A stretch of DNA of 64,000 nucleotides from Herbaspirillum sp. alder98 (lineage in GTDB: Bacteria; Pseudomonadota; Gammaproteobacteria; Burkholderiales; Burkholderiaceae_D), in contig NZ_JAIUCY010000001.1 of NCBI RefSeq assembly GCF_020179755.1, positions 496,001 to 560,000 on the forward strand, given 5' to 3'. The notes under the pieces were generated by a model that saw only the letters and a program-made list of their open reading frames with translations, ran no database searches and had not been told where the DNA came from. The translations under genes and the position numbers were made by a program. Positions 29,748 to 38,362 of the stretch are shown in pieces (position 1 is the stretch's first letter; each line of letters opens with the position of its first letter).

Positions 29748-30071
29748 TCAGATACGGAAGCTTTCGCCGCAGCCGCACTCATCCTTGACGTTCGGATTCT
29801 GGAACTTGAAGCCTTCGTTGAGACCTTCACGGGCGAAGTCGAGCTGGGTGCCATCGATGTAGGGCAGGCTCTTGGGATCCACGAAGACGCGAATGCCATG
29901 CGACTCGAAGACCTCGTCCTCGTCGATCTGCTCATCCACATATTCGAGCTTGTAGGCCAAGCCCGAACAGCCGGTCGTACGCACGCCCAGCCGCAGGCCG
30001 ATGCCCTTGCCGCGGCGCTCCATGTAGCGACTGATGTGTTTCGCTGCCTTCTCTGTCAATGTGATTGCCAT
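29748..30071 (-). CDS. iscA: Iron-sulfur assembly protein IscA
   Basis: 107 residues, A-type carrier. The three conserved cysteines are present: [13 protein letters not shown] and the C-terminal DECGCGESF. It accepts and delivers Fe-S clusters. The length and position after iscU fit IscA. Confidence 0.95.
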   Translation of the reverse strand: MAITLTEKAAKHISRYMERRGKGIGLRLGVRTTGCSGLAYKLEYVDEQIDEDEVFESHGIRVFVDPKSLPYIDGTQLDFAREGLNEGFKFQNPNVKDECGCGESFRI

Positions 30072-30171
30072 GATTGCCTGCCTTGCTGATCCATGACCAC
30101 GGCACCCGCCGTGGCCAGTCGTGTTACGCGCTCGGTACTGCCGCTACTGCCCTGCCTTGCAGATGCCCTGC

Positions 30172-30573
30172 TCAGGCCGCTTCTTTTTGCTCGGCGCCGT
30201 GCTTGGCCTTGTAGTCCTGCACAGCAGCCTTGATGGCGTCTTCCGCCAGGATGGAGCAGTGGATCTTCACCGGGGGCAGCGCCAGTTCTTCGGCGATCTG
30301 CGTGTTCTTGATCGACAGGGCCTGATCCAGCGTCTTGCCCTTGACCCACTCGGTCACCAGCGACGACGAGGCAATGGCAGAACCGCAGCCATAGGTCTTG
30401 AACTTGGCGTCCTGGATCACGCCATCGGCGCCCACCTTGATCTGCAGCTTCATGACGTCGCCGCAGGCGGGCGCGCCCACCATACCGGTGCCGACGGTCT
30501 CGTCGCCCTTCTCGAAGGCGCCGACGTTACGCGGGTTTTCGTAGTGGTCGAGTACTTTTTCCGAATAAGACAT
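30172..30573 (-). CDS. iscU: Fe-S cluster scaffold IscU
   Basis: 133 residues. The three ligand cysteines are in GAPACGDVMKL, YGCGSAIASSS and KIHCSILAEDAI, and the HscA-recognition LPPVK lies directly before the last Cys. An AAGGAGC ribosome-binding site precedes MSYSEKVLDHYENPRNVG; the frame is open to 30618 but this start is standard for the family. Confidence 0.96.
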   Translation of the reverse strand: MSYSEKVLDHYENPRNVGAFEKGDETVGTGMVGAPACGDVMKLQIKVGADGVIQDAKFKTYGCGSAIASSSLVTEWVKGKTLDQALSIKNTQIAEELALPPVKIHCSILAEDAIKAAVQDYKAKHGAEQKEAA

Positions 30574-30654
30574 GTTGTTGCTCCTTGAAGGTGGAATCCA
30601 CCGCCACCAGTGCTGCAATTCGTTGCGTGCTAGCGGCGGCTGGCGTTGTGCAAG

Positions 30655-31908
30655 TTAGTGGGCTGCCCACTGAATCGTCGAGATGTCGACGCCGTCCTGA
30701 TACATATCCCACAACGGCGACAGTTCGCGCAGCTTGCCGACCTTGCTCTTGATCAGGTTGATGGTGAAATCGATGTCTTCCTCGGTGGTGAAACGACCGA
30801 TGGTAAAACGGATCGAGCTATGCGCCAGCTCGTCGCTGCGGCCCAGTGCCCGCAGCACGTACGACGGCTCCAGGCTGGCCGAGGTGCAGGCCGAACCGGA
30901 CGACACGGCGATGTCCTTGATGGCCATGATCAGCGACTCGCCCTCGACGTAGTTGAAACTGACGTTCAGGTTGTGCGGCACGCGATGATCCATGTCACCG
31001 TTGATATAGGTTTCTTCGATCTCCTGCAGGCCGCGCGCCAGACGATCGCGCAGCGTGCGCACGTGTTGCAGCTCGCTGTCCATCTCTTCGCGCGCCAGGC
31101 GGAAGGCTTCGCCCATGCCGACGATCTGGTGCGTCGCCAGCGTGCCCGAGCGCAGACCGCGTTCATGACCGCCACCGTGAATCTGCGCTTCGATGCGCAC
31201 CCGCGGCTTGCGGCGAACATACAGCGCGCCGATGCCCTTGGGGCCATAGGTCTTGTGCGCCGAGAAGCTCATCAGGTCGACCTTCCACTGCTCGAGGTCG
31301 ATCTTGACCTTGCCGGTTGCCTGGGCGGCGTCGCAATGGAAGATGATGCCCTTGGAGCGGCAGAATTCGCCGATCTCGGCCACCGGCTGAATCACGCCGA
31401 TTTCGTTATTGACCAGCATCACCGAGATCAGGATTGTGTCGGGACGCACCGCTGCAGCAAGCTGCTCGACCGTCACCAGGCCGTTGTCCTGCGGCTGCAG
31501 GTAAGTCGCCTCGAAGCCCTGGCGTTCCAGTTCGCGGAACGTGTCCAGCACGGCCTTGTGCTCGGTCTTGATGGTGATCAGGTGGCGTCCCTTGGTCTTG
31601 TAGAACTGGGCCGCGCCCTTGATCGCCAGGTTGTTGCTTTCGGTTGCGCCCGAAGTCCAGATGATCTCGCGCGAATCGGCGTTGACCAGCTTGGCCACTT
31701 CTTCACGCGCCTCTTCCACCGCCTTCTCGGCCGACCAGCCATACATATGGCTGCGCGAGGCCGGATTGCCGAACTGCTCGCGCAGGTACGGAATCATCTT
31801 GTCGGCTACACGTGGATCGACCGGCGTCGTCGCCGAATAGTCCATGTAGATCGGGAAGTGCGGAGCCTTGATGGTCTCCAGCAGGCTTTTTTCCAGAGGT
31901 GCGTTCAT
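30655..31908 (-). CDS. iscS: Cysteine desulfurase IscS
   Basis: 417 residues, PLP enzyme of fold type I. It converts cysteine to alanine and passes persulfide to IscU and other acceptors. Features are [26 protein letters not shown], the PLP lysine in [17 protein letters not shown] and the catalytic-loop Cys in [21 protein letters not shown], typical of the group I (IscS) enzymes. A 13-residue N-terminal extension is present compared with E. coli IscS. Confidence 0.97.
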   Translation of the reverse strand: MNAPLEKSLLETIKAPHFPIYMDYSATTPVDPRVADKMIPYLREQFGNPASRSHMYGWSAEKAVEEAREEVAKLVNADSREIIWTSGATESNNLAIKGAAQFYKTKGRHLITIKTEHKAVLDTFRELERQGFEATYLQPQDNGLVTVEQLAAAVRPDTILISVMLVNNEIGVIQPVAEIGEFCRSKGIIFHCDAAQATGKVKIDLEQWKVDLMSFSAHKTYGPKGIGALYVRRKPRVRIEAQIHGGGHERGLRSGTLATHQIVGMGEAFRLAREEMDSELQHVRTLRDRLARGLQEIEETYINGDMDHRVPHNLNVSFNYVEGESLIMAIKDIAVSSGSACTSASLEPSYVLRALGRSDELAHSSIRFTIGRFTTEEDIDFTINLIKSKVGKLRELSPLWDMYQDGVDISTIQWAAH

Positions 31909-31924
31909 AAGTTAAGACTCCAAA

Positions 31925-32419
31925 TCAGGCTACTGCTTGCGGGCGATGAATCACCACCACGCTTTGCTTGTCGGCGGCACGAAGCTCCGCCGTCTTGTGT
32001 TCTTTCTGCTGGTCGACCAGATCCTGCAACGAGACAGAATCGAGATACTCGACCATCTTTTCATTGAGGGTCGACCACAGATCGTGCGTCATACAGCGCG
32101 GCCCGCCCGGATGGGTGGTGCTATGGCAATTTTCCTTGCCGCCGCACTGGGTTGCATCGAGCGGCTCGTCGACTGCGATGATGATGTCAGCCACCGACAC
32201 ATCGGCGGCCTTGCGGGCCAGGTTGTAGCCACCGCCAGGACCGCGCACCGACTCCACGATCTGATGACGTCGCAATTTGCCGAACAATTGTTCGAGATAT
32301 GATAAGGAAATTTCCTGACGCTCGCTGATTGCGGAAAGCGTGACGGGGCCATTGCCTTGGCGCAACGCCAAATCAATCATTGCTGTCACGGCAAAACGGC
32401 CTTTGGTGGTAAGACGCAT
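31925..32419 (-). CDS. iscR: Fe-S cluster-responsive regulator IscR
   Basis: 164 residues, Rrf2 family. The winged HTH is MRLTTKGRFAVTAMIDLAL through SLSYLEQLFGKLRRHQIVES, and the [2Fe-2S] ligands are the Cys triad in ATQCGGKENCHSTTHPGGPRC with the following His-containing region. Holo-IscR represses its own operon. It is the first gene; iscS begins 16 nt after it. A matching type-1 IscR box overlaps the promoter. Confidence 0.96.
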   Translation of the reverse strand: MRLTTKGRFAVTAMIDLALRQGNGPVTLSAISERQEISLSYLEQLFGKLRRHQIVESVRGPGGGYNLARKAADVSVADIIIAVDEPLDATQCGGKENCHSTTHPGGPRCMTHDLWSTLNEKMVEYLDSVSLQDLVDQQKEHKTAELRAADKQSVVVIHRPQAVA

Positions 32420-32478
32420 GAAATCCCTGCTCCCGATACAAGTGAACCAGATCCCTGAATTCCCGAATATTTGACTCA

Positions 32479-32507
32479 AGTATATCAAACTTGACTAATT
32501 CCGTCAG
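32479..32507 (-). promoter_or_regulatory. Sigma-70 promoter of the isc operon
   Basis: On the minus strand a -35 CTGACG (32502-32507) and a -10 TATACT (32479-32484) are separated by 17 bp. Transcription would start about 53 nt upstream of iscR. Confidence 0.65.
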
Positions 32508-32511
32508 GTAC
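32487..32511 (-). promoter_or_regulatory. Type-1 IscR binding site
   Basis: The 25-bp minus-strand site has GTACCTGAC at its left and TTAGTCAAGTTT at its right. It matches the known type-1 pattern ATASYYGACTRW(3)YAGTCRRSTAT at 22 of 25 positions by my alignment. It covers the -35 hexamer and spacer, as needed for repression by [2Fe-2S]-IscR. Confidence 0.75.
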
Positions 32512-32701
32512 TAAATATGGTCATTTACCGGGGCACAAGTGCACAAAACTTCTCCCCGAGTGAAAATTCTGTCAATTTCATTGTTCACGCCGGCATTTGG
32601 TTGCAAACCGCCATTATCGATCTGGTAAGATGTCGCAACTCTTTTTCATCTGGACGGGGGCACCAGCCGAGACGCGCTCCCGCCATTCCAATTAAAACGA
32701 C

Positions 32702-33472
32702 ATGGATGCAAGCGATACTCCCAGCCCCCTGATGCGCCCTCGCCGCAAGACCCAGAGTCTGTCGCAGGAAGTTGTCGCCGCGCTGTCCGAGATGATCGCC
32801 AATGGCGGTCTGCAGGTCGGCGACAAGCTCCCGACCGAATCCGAGATCATGCAGGCCCAGGGCGTCAGCCGCACGGTGGTGCGTGAAGCGATTTCGCGAC
32901 TGCAGGCCGGCGGCCTGGTCGAGACCCGGCACGGCATCGGCACTTTCGTGCTGGAACAGAAGAAGTCGTCCAATATCAATATCGATCCGGCCACCATCAC
33001 CACCATGCGCGACCTGCTGGCGCTGCTGGAATTGCGAATCAGCCTGGAAACCGAAACCGCCGGCCTGGCCGCGGCCCGCCGCAGCGAAGAGCAACTGGTC
33101 GAGATTCGCCGGGCGCTGGAAGCCTTCCGTGAAAACCAGTTATCGGGCGGCGACACCGTCGGCCCCGACTTCCGCTTTCACTTCGCCATTGCCAATGCCA
33201 CCGGCAACCGTTATTTCATCGAGATCATCAGCCACCTCGGCATGGGCGTGATCCCGCGCAAGCGCATCAATACGGCCGAGCTGGCGCACGACCCGCAGGC
33301 CAGCTACCTGGATCGGGTCCAGCGCGAACACGAAGACATCTACGATGCCATCGCCCGCAGCGATACCGAAGCCGCCCGTGCGGCCATGCGCAATCACCTC
33401 ACCAACAGCCGCGAACGGCTGCGTCGGGCGCAACAGGAAGCCGAATCGGGCCATTCCGGCGCCGCCGCCTGA
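32702..33472 (+). CDS. FadR-subfamily GntR regulator (probable galactarate regulator)
   Basis: 256 residues. The N-terminal winged HTH shows GDKLPTESEIMQAQGVSRTVVREAISRLQAGGLVETRHGIGTFV. The C-terminal FCD domain (about residues 100-235) has the metal/ligand-binding Asp and His positions (PDFRFHFAIANATGN, then HLTNSRERLRRA). It lies just upstream of kdgD on the same strand. An 11-bp word shared by both galactarate promoters is a candidate operator. The effector is probably a sugar acid, by inference. Confidence 0.87.
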   Translation: MDASDTPSPLMRPRRKTQSLSQEVVAALSEMIANGGLQVGDKLPTESEIMQAQGVSRTVVREAISRLQAGGLVETRHGIGTFVLEQKKSSNINIDPATITTMRDLLALLELRISLETETAGLAAARRSEEQLVEIRRALEAFRENQLSGGDTVGPDFRFHFAIANATGNRYFIEIISHLGMGVIPRKRINTAELAHDPQASYLDRVQREHEDIYDAIARSDTEAARAAMRNHLTNSRERLRRAQQEAESGHSGAAA

Positions 33473-33492
33473 GCGCACCCTCCCACCTCCCC

Positions 33493-33516
33493 TGCCGGGC
33501 GCCAGCGCGCCCGGCA
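33493..33516 (+). terminator. Terminator-like hairpin after the GntR gene
   Basis: A perfect 10-bp GC stem (TGCCGGGCGC / GCGCCCGGCA) with a 4-nt loop, 20 nt after the stop codon. No T run follows, so termination efficiency is uncertain. Confidence 0.5.
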
Positions 33517-33585
33517 ACCAAAATCCCACAGCAATCGACCACGGACCGGATGGCGCCAAAAAGTGCTGGCTTTCTGTGATTTCAT

Positions 33586-33596
33586 GTTGTACGATG
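33586..33596 (+). promoter_or_regulatory. Candidate GntR operator upstream of kdgD
   Basis: GTTGTACGATG. The same 11-mer occurs in opposite orientation upstream of the garD-transporter unit at 42687-42697. It has the GT-N(3)-AC-like core of FadR-type operators. It is followed by an inverted repeat ATCCTAT-N6-ATAGGAT at 33603-33622, which may be part of the promoter. Confidence 0.55.
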
Positions 33597-33675
33597 ACTG
33601 ATATCCTATCGAGATATAGGATCAAAACAAGAACAAGCAGTTTTCCATCCAATTCTTAATGGCGACAGACAAACC

Positions 33676-34590
33676 ATGTACACACCAGAAGACCTCAAAA
33701 AGATCCTTTCCTCCGGCCTGCTGTCCTTTCCGCTGACCGACTTCGATGAGCAAGGCGACTTCCGCCCCAAGACTTACATCGAACGCCTGGAATGGCTGGC
33801 ACCGTACGGCGCCAGCGCCCTGTTCGCCGCCGGCGGCACCGGTGAATTCTTTTCGCTGGTCCCGAGTGAGTATTCGGACGTCATCCGCACCGCCGTCGAG
33901 ACCTGCCGCGGCAAGGTGCCTATCATCGCCGGCGCCGGCGGCCCGACCCGCACTGCCATCGCCTACGCACAAGAAGCCGAGCGCCTGGGCGCGCACGGCA
34001 TCCTGCTGATGCCGCACTACCTGACCGAAGCCAGCCAGGACGGCATCGCCGCCCACGTCGAGGCAGTGTGCAAATCGGTCAAGTTCGGCGTCATCATCTA
34101 TAACCGCGCAGTGTGCAAGCTCAACGCCGAGACCCTGGCTGGCCTGGCCGAGCGTTGCCCCAACCTGATCGGCTTCAAGGATGGCGTAGGCGAGATCGAA
34201 CCGATGGTGTCGATCCGTCGCAAGCTGGGCGACCGCTTCACCTACCTGGGCGGCCTGCCGACCGCAGAAGTCTACGCCGCAGCCTACAAGGCGCTGGGCG
34301 TGCCGGTGTACTCGTCGGCGGTGTTCAACTTCATCCCCAAGACCGCAGTCGAGTTCTACCAGGCCATTGCCAAGGACGACCACGACACCGTCGGCCGCCT
34401 GATCGACGATTTCTTCCTGCCTTACCTGGAAATCCGCAACCGCAAGGCCGGCTACGCCGTGTCGATCGTCAAGGCCGGCGCCAAGATCGTCGGTCACGAT
34501 GCCGGTCCGGTGCGCACGCCGCTGGTCGATTGCACCCCGCAGGAGCACGAAGAACTGGCCGCGCTGATCAAGCGTCTGGGCCCGCAGTAA
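33676..34590 (+). CDS. kdgD: 5-dehydro-4-deoxyglucarate dehydratase
   Basis: 304 residues, DapA/NAL superfamily TIM barrel. It decarboxylates and dehydrates 5-dehydro-4-deoxy-D-glucarate to 2,5-dioxopentanoate. The Schiff-base Lys is in [13 protein letters not shown], the catalytic Tyr in [11 protein letters not shown], and [11 protein letters not shown] is the family-specific N-terminal motif replacing the GTTGE of DapA. The start [21 protein letters not shown] is typical of KdgD. It receives the product of GarD and feeds the dehydrogenase encoded next. Confidence 0.94.
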   Translation: MYTPEDLKKILSSGLLSFPLTDFDEQGDFRPKTYIERLEWLAPYGASALFAAGGTGEFFSLVPSEYSDVIRTAVETCRGKVPIIAGAGGPTRTAIAYAQEAERLGAHGILLMPHYLTEASQDGIAAHVEAVCKSVKFGVIIYNRAVCKLNAETLAGLAERCPNLIGFKDGVGEIEPMVSIRRKLGDRFTYLGGLPTAEVYAAAYKALGVPVYSSAVFNFIPKTAVEFYQAIAKDDHDTVGRLIDDFFLPYLEIRNRKAGYAVSIVKAGAKIVGHDAGPVRTPLVDCTPQEHEELAALIKRLGPQ

Positions 34591-34658
34591 AGGCAGTGTC
34601 GTCAATGCCGCCGCGTTGCCTGAATCAACCCGGGCAATGCCGCGCTTGACGGGATCGG

Positions 34659-34684
34659 AGGGGCCGCAGGAAACTGGGGCCCCT
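34659..34684 (+). terminator. Weak hairpin between kdgD and the dehydrogenase gene
   Basis: A 7-bp stem AGGGGCC / GGCCCCT with a 12-nt loop, followed by TCGCTTTTG. It may attenuate but probably does not separate the two genes fully. Confidence 0.35.
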
Positions 34685-34751
34685 TCGCTTTTGTGCCGCC
34701 CGTGGCCCGGCCCTGCCGGCGCCTATAACAATTCATGCAAGGAGAATCCAA

Positions 34752-36188
34752 ATGTCCCAGTTTGCAAACCTGATCAACGGCGAATGGCTGCAAGGCGCCG
34801 GCGTCAACCAGAACATCAATCCATCGGACCTGTCGGACATCATCGGCGACTACGCCCAGGCCGATGCGGCCCAGACCGAAATCGCCATCGCCGCCGCGCA
34901 TGCCGCCTTCCCGGCCTGGAGCGTGGGCAATATCCAGGCGCGTTCAGATGCGCTGGACAAGATCGGCACCGAAATCCTGGCTCGTCGTGAAGAGCTGGGC
35001 ACCCTGCTGTCGCGCGAAGAAGGCAAGACCGTGCCCGAAGGCATCGGCGAAGCCACCCGTGCCGGCAACATCTTCAAGTTCTTCGCCGCCGAAGTGCTGC
35101 GCATTCGGGGCGAGAAGCTGGCATCGGTGCGGCCCGGCATGGATGTCGAGATCACCCGCGAGCCACTGGGCGTGATCGGCATCATCGCACCGTGGAATTT
35201 CCCGCTGGCGATCCCGGCCTGGAAGATTGCCCCGGCGCTGGCCTACGGCAACACGGTGGTGTTCAAGCCGGCCGAACTGGTGCCGGGTTCGGGCTGGGCC
35301 ATCGCCGAAATCATCAGCCGCTCGGGCATCCCGGCGGGCGTGTTCAACCTGGTCATGGGTCGCGGTTCGGTGGTGGGCCAACGCTTCATCGACGACCGTC
35401 GCGTGGCCGGCATCTCGTTCACCGGTTCGGTCGCCACCGGCAATCGCGTGGCGCAAGGCGCCATTGCCCGCATGGCCAAGTTCCAGCTCGAGATGGGCGG
35501 CAAGAACCCGATGGTGGTGCTCAACGACGCCGATCTCGATGTCGCCGTGACCGCCGCCGTGCAAGGCGCATTCTTCTCGACCGGCCAGCGCTGCACCGCC
35601 TCGAGCCGCCTGATCGTTGAAAAGGGCATCTATCCGCGCTTCATCGAAGCGGCGCGCGAACAGCTTTCCAAGGTCCGCGTCGGTCACGCCTTGCAGAAGG
35701 AAACCCACATCGGCCCGGTGGTGGACCAGTCGCAACTGGACCAGGATTTGTCCTATGTCGCCATCGCCAAGGACGAAGGCGCACGCCTGGTCAGCGGCGG
35801 CGAACGCATCTCGCGCGACACCGAAGGCTTCTTCATGGCACCGGCCCTGTTTGCCGACGCCGACAACAACATGCGCATCTCGCGCGAAGAAGTGTTCGGC
35901 CCGGTGGCCGCCGTGATCCCGGCCGACAACTACGAACACGCGCTGGCACTGGCCAACGACACCGAGTTCGGCCTGTCGTCCGGCATCTGCACCACATCGC
36001 TGAAGTACGCCACCCACTTCAAGCGCCACGCCCAAGCCGGCATGGTGATGGTCAACACCGCCACCGCCGGTGTCGACTACCACGTGCCGTTCGGCGGCCG
36101 CAAGGGTTCCAGCTACGGTTCGCGCGAGCAAGGCGCTTATGCGGCCGAGTTCTATACGACGGTGAAGACGTCCTATACACAAGCCTGA
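34752..36188 (+). CDS. 2,5-dioxovalerate (alpha-ketoglutarate semialdehyde) dehydrogenase
   Basis: 478 residues, aldehyde dehydrogenase superfamily. It oxidises 2,5-dioxopentanoate to 2-oxoglutarate with NAD(P)+. Family motifs are visible: APWNFPLAIPAWKIAPALAYGN, the catalytic Glu in FQLEMGGKNPMVV and the catalytic Cys in FFSTGQRCTASSR, followed by EEVFGPVAAV. The genomic position after kdgD assigns the substrate; sequence alone would only give an ALDH. AAGGAG lies about 7 nt before the ATG. Confidence 0.9.
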   Translation: MSQFANLINGEWLQGAGVNQNINPSDLSDIIGDYAQADAAQTEIAIAAAHAAFPAWSVGNIQARSDALDKIGTEILARREELGTLLSREEGKTVPEGIGEATRAGNIFKFFAAEVLRIRGEKLASVRPGMDVEITREPLGVIGIIAPWNFPLAIPAWKIAPALAYGNTVVFKPAELVPGSGWAIAEIISRSGIPAGVFNLVMGRGSVVGQRFIDDRRVAGISFTGSVATGNRVAQGAIARMAKFQLEMGGKNPMVVLNDADLDVAVTAAVQGAFFSTGQRCTASSRLIVEKGIYPRFIEAAREQLSKVRVGHALQKETHIGPVVDQSQLDQDLSYVAIAKDEGARLVSGGERISRDTEGFFMAPALFADADNNMRISREEVFGPVAAVIPADNYEHALALANDTEFGLSSGICTTSLKYATHFKRHAQAGMVMVNTATAGVDYHVPFGGRKGSSYGSREQGAYAAEFYTTVKTSYTQA

Positions 36189-36228
36189 ACCAGGCTTGAT
36201 GCGGCGCGGCAGTCGCTGCAAGTCGCAA

Positions 36229-36267
36229 AAAAAACCCTTCGTCGATACATTCGACGAAGGGTTTTTT
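36229..36267. terminator. Bidirectional terminator between the dehydrogenase gene and the MCP gene
   Basis: A 17-bp perfect inverted repeat (AAAAAACCCTTCGTCGA / TCGACGAAGGGTTTTTT) with a 5-nt loop. It has A and T tracts on both sides and lies between two converging genes. Confidence 0.92.
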
Positions 36268-36293
36268 CATTGACGGCACAGCAAATCAAGCCA

Positions 36294-38069
36294 TCAGAAC
36301 TCTTCCCAGTCCTGGCCGTCATCCTTGGCCCGGGTACTGGCCGAGGCTGGCTTGGCTGCCGATGGCACAGGCAGCTTGGGCGCGCTCTTGGGCGCGGCCG
36401 CCTTGGGTGCAACGGCCACCCTGGGCGCCGCGGCCGGCGCTGGCGCCGTCGCTACTGCGGGGGGCACCGGCGTAGGCCTGGGTGTCACCGTCCGTGGCGC
36501 TGCCACAGTGACTGCGTGGGCGTCGATCTTGAAGATGCTGACGGCGCCCACCAGGTTGGTCGCCTGTGACTGCAGCGATTGCGCTGCCGCCGCGGCCTGC
36601 TCGACCAGCGCCGCGTTCTGCTGGGTCACCTCGTCCATCTGCGTGATGGCCTGGTTGACCTGTTCGATGCCGGTGCTTTGCTCGCGGCTGGCTTCGGCGA
36701 TCTCGCCGACGATATCGGTGACCCGCTGCACGCTGTCGACCACATCGCTCATGGTCATGCCGGCCTGCTCGACCAGTTGGCTGCCCACGGTCACCTTCTC
36801 CACCGAGGCGTCGATGAGCGACTTGATTTCCTTGGCGGCGGCCGCCGAACGCTGGGCCAGCGAGCGCACTTCCGACGCCACCACCGCAAAGCCACGGCCC
36901 TGCTCGCCGGCGCGCGCCGCTTCCACGGCCGCATTCAGCGCCAGGATATTGGTCTGGAACGCAATCCCGTCGATCACGCTGATGATGTCGACGATCTTGC
37001 GCGACGACTCGTTGATCGCCTGCATCGTATCGACCACCTGCGCCACCACCTCGCCCCCCTTGCTGGCAGTACCCGAGGCCGAATGCGCCAACTGGTTGGC
37101 TTGCATCGCGTTCTCGGCGTTCTGCTTGACGGTACCGGTCAGTTGCTCCATCGAGGCGGCGGTTTCTTCCAGCGAACTGGCCTGCTGCTCGGTGCGCGAC
37201 GACAGGTCCATGTTGCCGGCGGCGATTTCACGCGCGCTGGTATCGATGCTCTCGGAACTGGTGCGCACCCGCGACACGGTGGTCAACAGGCTTTGCTGCA
37301 TGGCGCGGATGGCGCCGAACAGGCGGCCGATCTCATTGGTGCTGTCGACCTCGACCCGTGCGGTCAGGTCGCCGCTGGCCACCTGGTCCAGCAGCGCCAC
37401 GGCGCGATTGAGCGGGGTCAAGACGATGTTGCGCAACAGGAAATGCACGCCCAGCACCAGGATCAGCGCACCGATCAGGCCCGCGCCGACCAGCCACACC
37501 ACCATGTTGTATTCCTTGGCGCGTTCGTCGGCGGCGCTGTCATTGAGCTCCATGGCGCGCTTCTGGTACTTCTCGAGCGCAGCCGAGAAGCGGCCGCCGC
37601 CGGGGTTGATCTGCTTGTCGTTGAGCTCCGAATAGGCCGCTGCGTCCTCGGCCTTGAGCTGATCGTTGGCCTGCTTGAGCAATGCCGACAAGGCGCGCGC
37701 CGATTCGATCAGCTCGGTCTTGTGGGCCGGGTCCTGGCCCGGCAGGTCGCCCAGGGCAGCAAAGCTGTCGAGAGACTTCAGGCCGCGTTCATAAGTATTC
37801 TGGGCACTCTTGAACGACGACTCCTTGATGGCCGCCTCGTTCTTTTCCTTCAGGTTGCTGTAGGCGCGGGACAAGGCCGAACGCGTGCGCGTGGTGTCCT
37901 TGTAGACGTCATTGATGAGCATGTTGCGCTCGGTGACCTGATGGACGAACTCGGTCGACTGATTGGCGCGGCCCAGGGCAAAGATACCCACTGCCGCACC
38001 GACGACGATCATGCACGAAAACAGCGCCAGCGCGCTCATCAGACTGAAGCGAACCGTTAGATTACGCAT
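36294..38069 (-). CDS. Methyl-accepting chemotaxis protein with CheR/CheB tether
   Basis: 591 residues. TM1 lies at about residues 11-33, a periplasmic helical sensor (TarH/4HB type) at about 34-188 and TM2 at about 189-212. These are followed by HAMP and a signalling domain containing the hairpin tip EIAEASREQ... and ISVIDGIAFQTNILALNAAVEAARAGEQGRGFAVVA. A long Ala/Pro-rich linker (about residues 510-580) ends in DWEEF, an xWxxF pentapeptide of the kind that tethers CheR and CheB. It sits between the two galactarate transcription units, so a sugar-acid ligand is possible but unproven. Confidence 0.93.
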   Translation of the reverse strand: MRNLTVRFSLMSALALFSCMIVVGAAVGIFALGRANQSTEFVHQVTERNMLINDVYKDTTRTRSALSRAYSNLKEKNEAAIKESSFKSAQNTYERGLKSLDSFAALGDLPGQDPAHKTELIESARALSALLKQANDQLKAEDAAAYSELNDKQINPGGGRFSAALEKYQKRAMELNDSAADERAKEYNMVVWLVGAGLIGALILVLGVHFLLRNIVLTPLNRAVALLDQVASGDLTARVEVDSTNEIGRLFGAIRAMQQSLLTTVSRVRTSSESIDTSAREIAAGNMDLSSRTEQQASSLEETAASMEQLTGTVKQNAENAMQANQLAHSASGTASKGGEVVAQVVDTMQAINESSRKIVDIISVIDGIAFQTNILALNAAVEAARAGEQGRGFAVVASEVRSLAQRSAAAAKEIKSLIDASVEKVTVGSQLVEQAGMTMSDVVDSVQRVTDIVGEIAEASREQSTGIEQVNQAITQMDEVTQQNAALVEQAAAAAQSLQSQATNLVGAVSIFKIDAHAVTVAAPRTVTPRPTPVPPAVATAPAPAAAPRVAVAPKAAAPKSAPKLPVPSAAKPASASTRAKDDGQDWEEF

Positions 38070-38304
38070 ACCACTCTCCCACTCTCTGCTTGGTTTTTTT
38101 GCAATAAAGGAAGCCAGCTCTCTGACCCCGCCGCAAAAGATACATCAGCGCCGGTCCCGGCCAAAATCTCAACACGCTGGCGAAAACCCACCAATTCCCG
38201 TGTTAAGTGAGTTTTCAGTTGGCGCGATTTTGCACGCATGACAAGACCAGGAGCCTGTCCTGGATCAAGTCGTGTGCGAATTGACTAAATGATTGCCAAC
38301 GAGA

Positions 38305-38355
38305 AACTAACAACACCCGCCACGGCGATGTGCTGTTAGTTGTTAGTCGTTAGTC
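38305..38355. repeat. Hairpin and tandem heptamer near the lactonase 3' end
   Basis: AACTAACA (38305-38312) pairs with TGTTAGTT (38334-38341). The right arm runs into three tandem heptamers, GTTAGTT, GTTAGTC and GTTAGTC (38335-38355). It lies within 60 bp after the lactonase stop codon on the minus strand and may act in transcript ending. No U tract is present. Confidence 0.45.
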
Positions 38356-38362
38356 CATTGGT

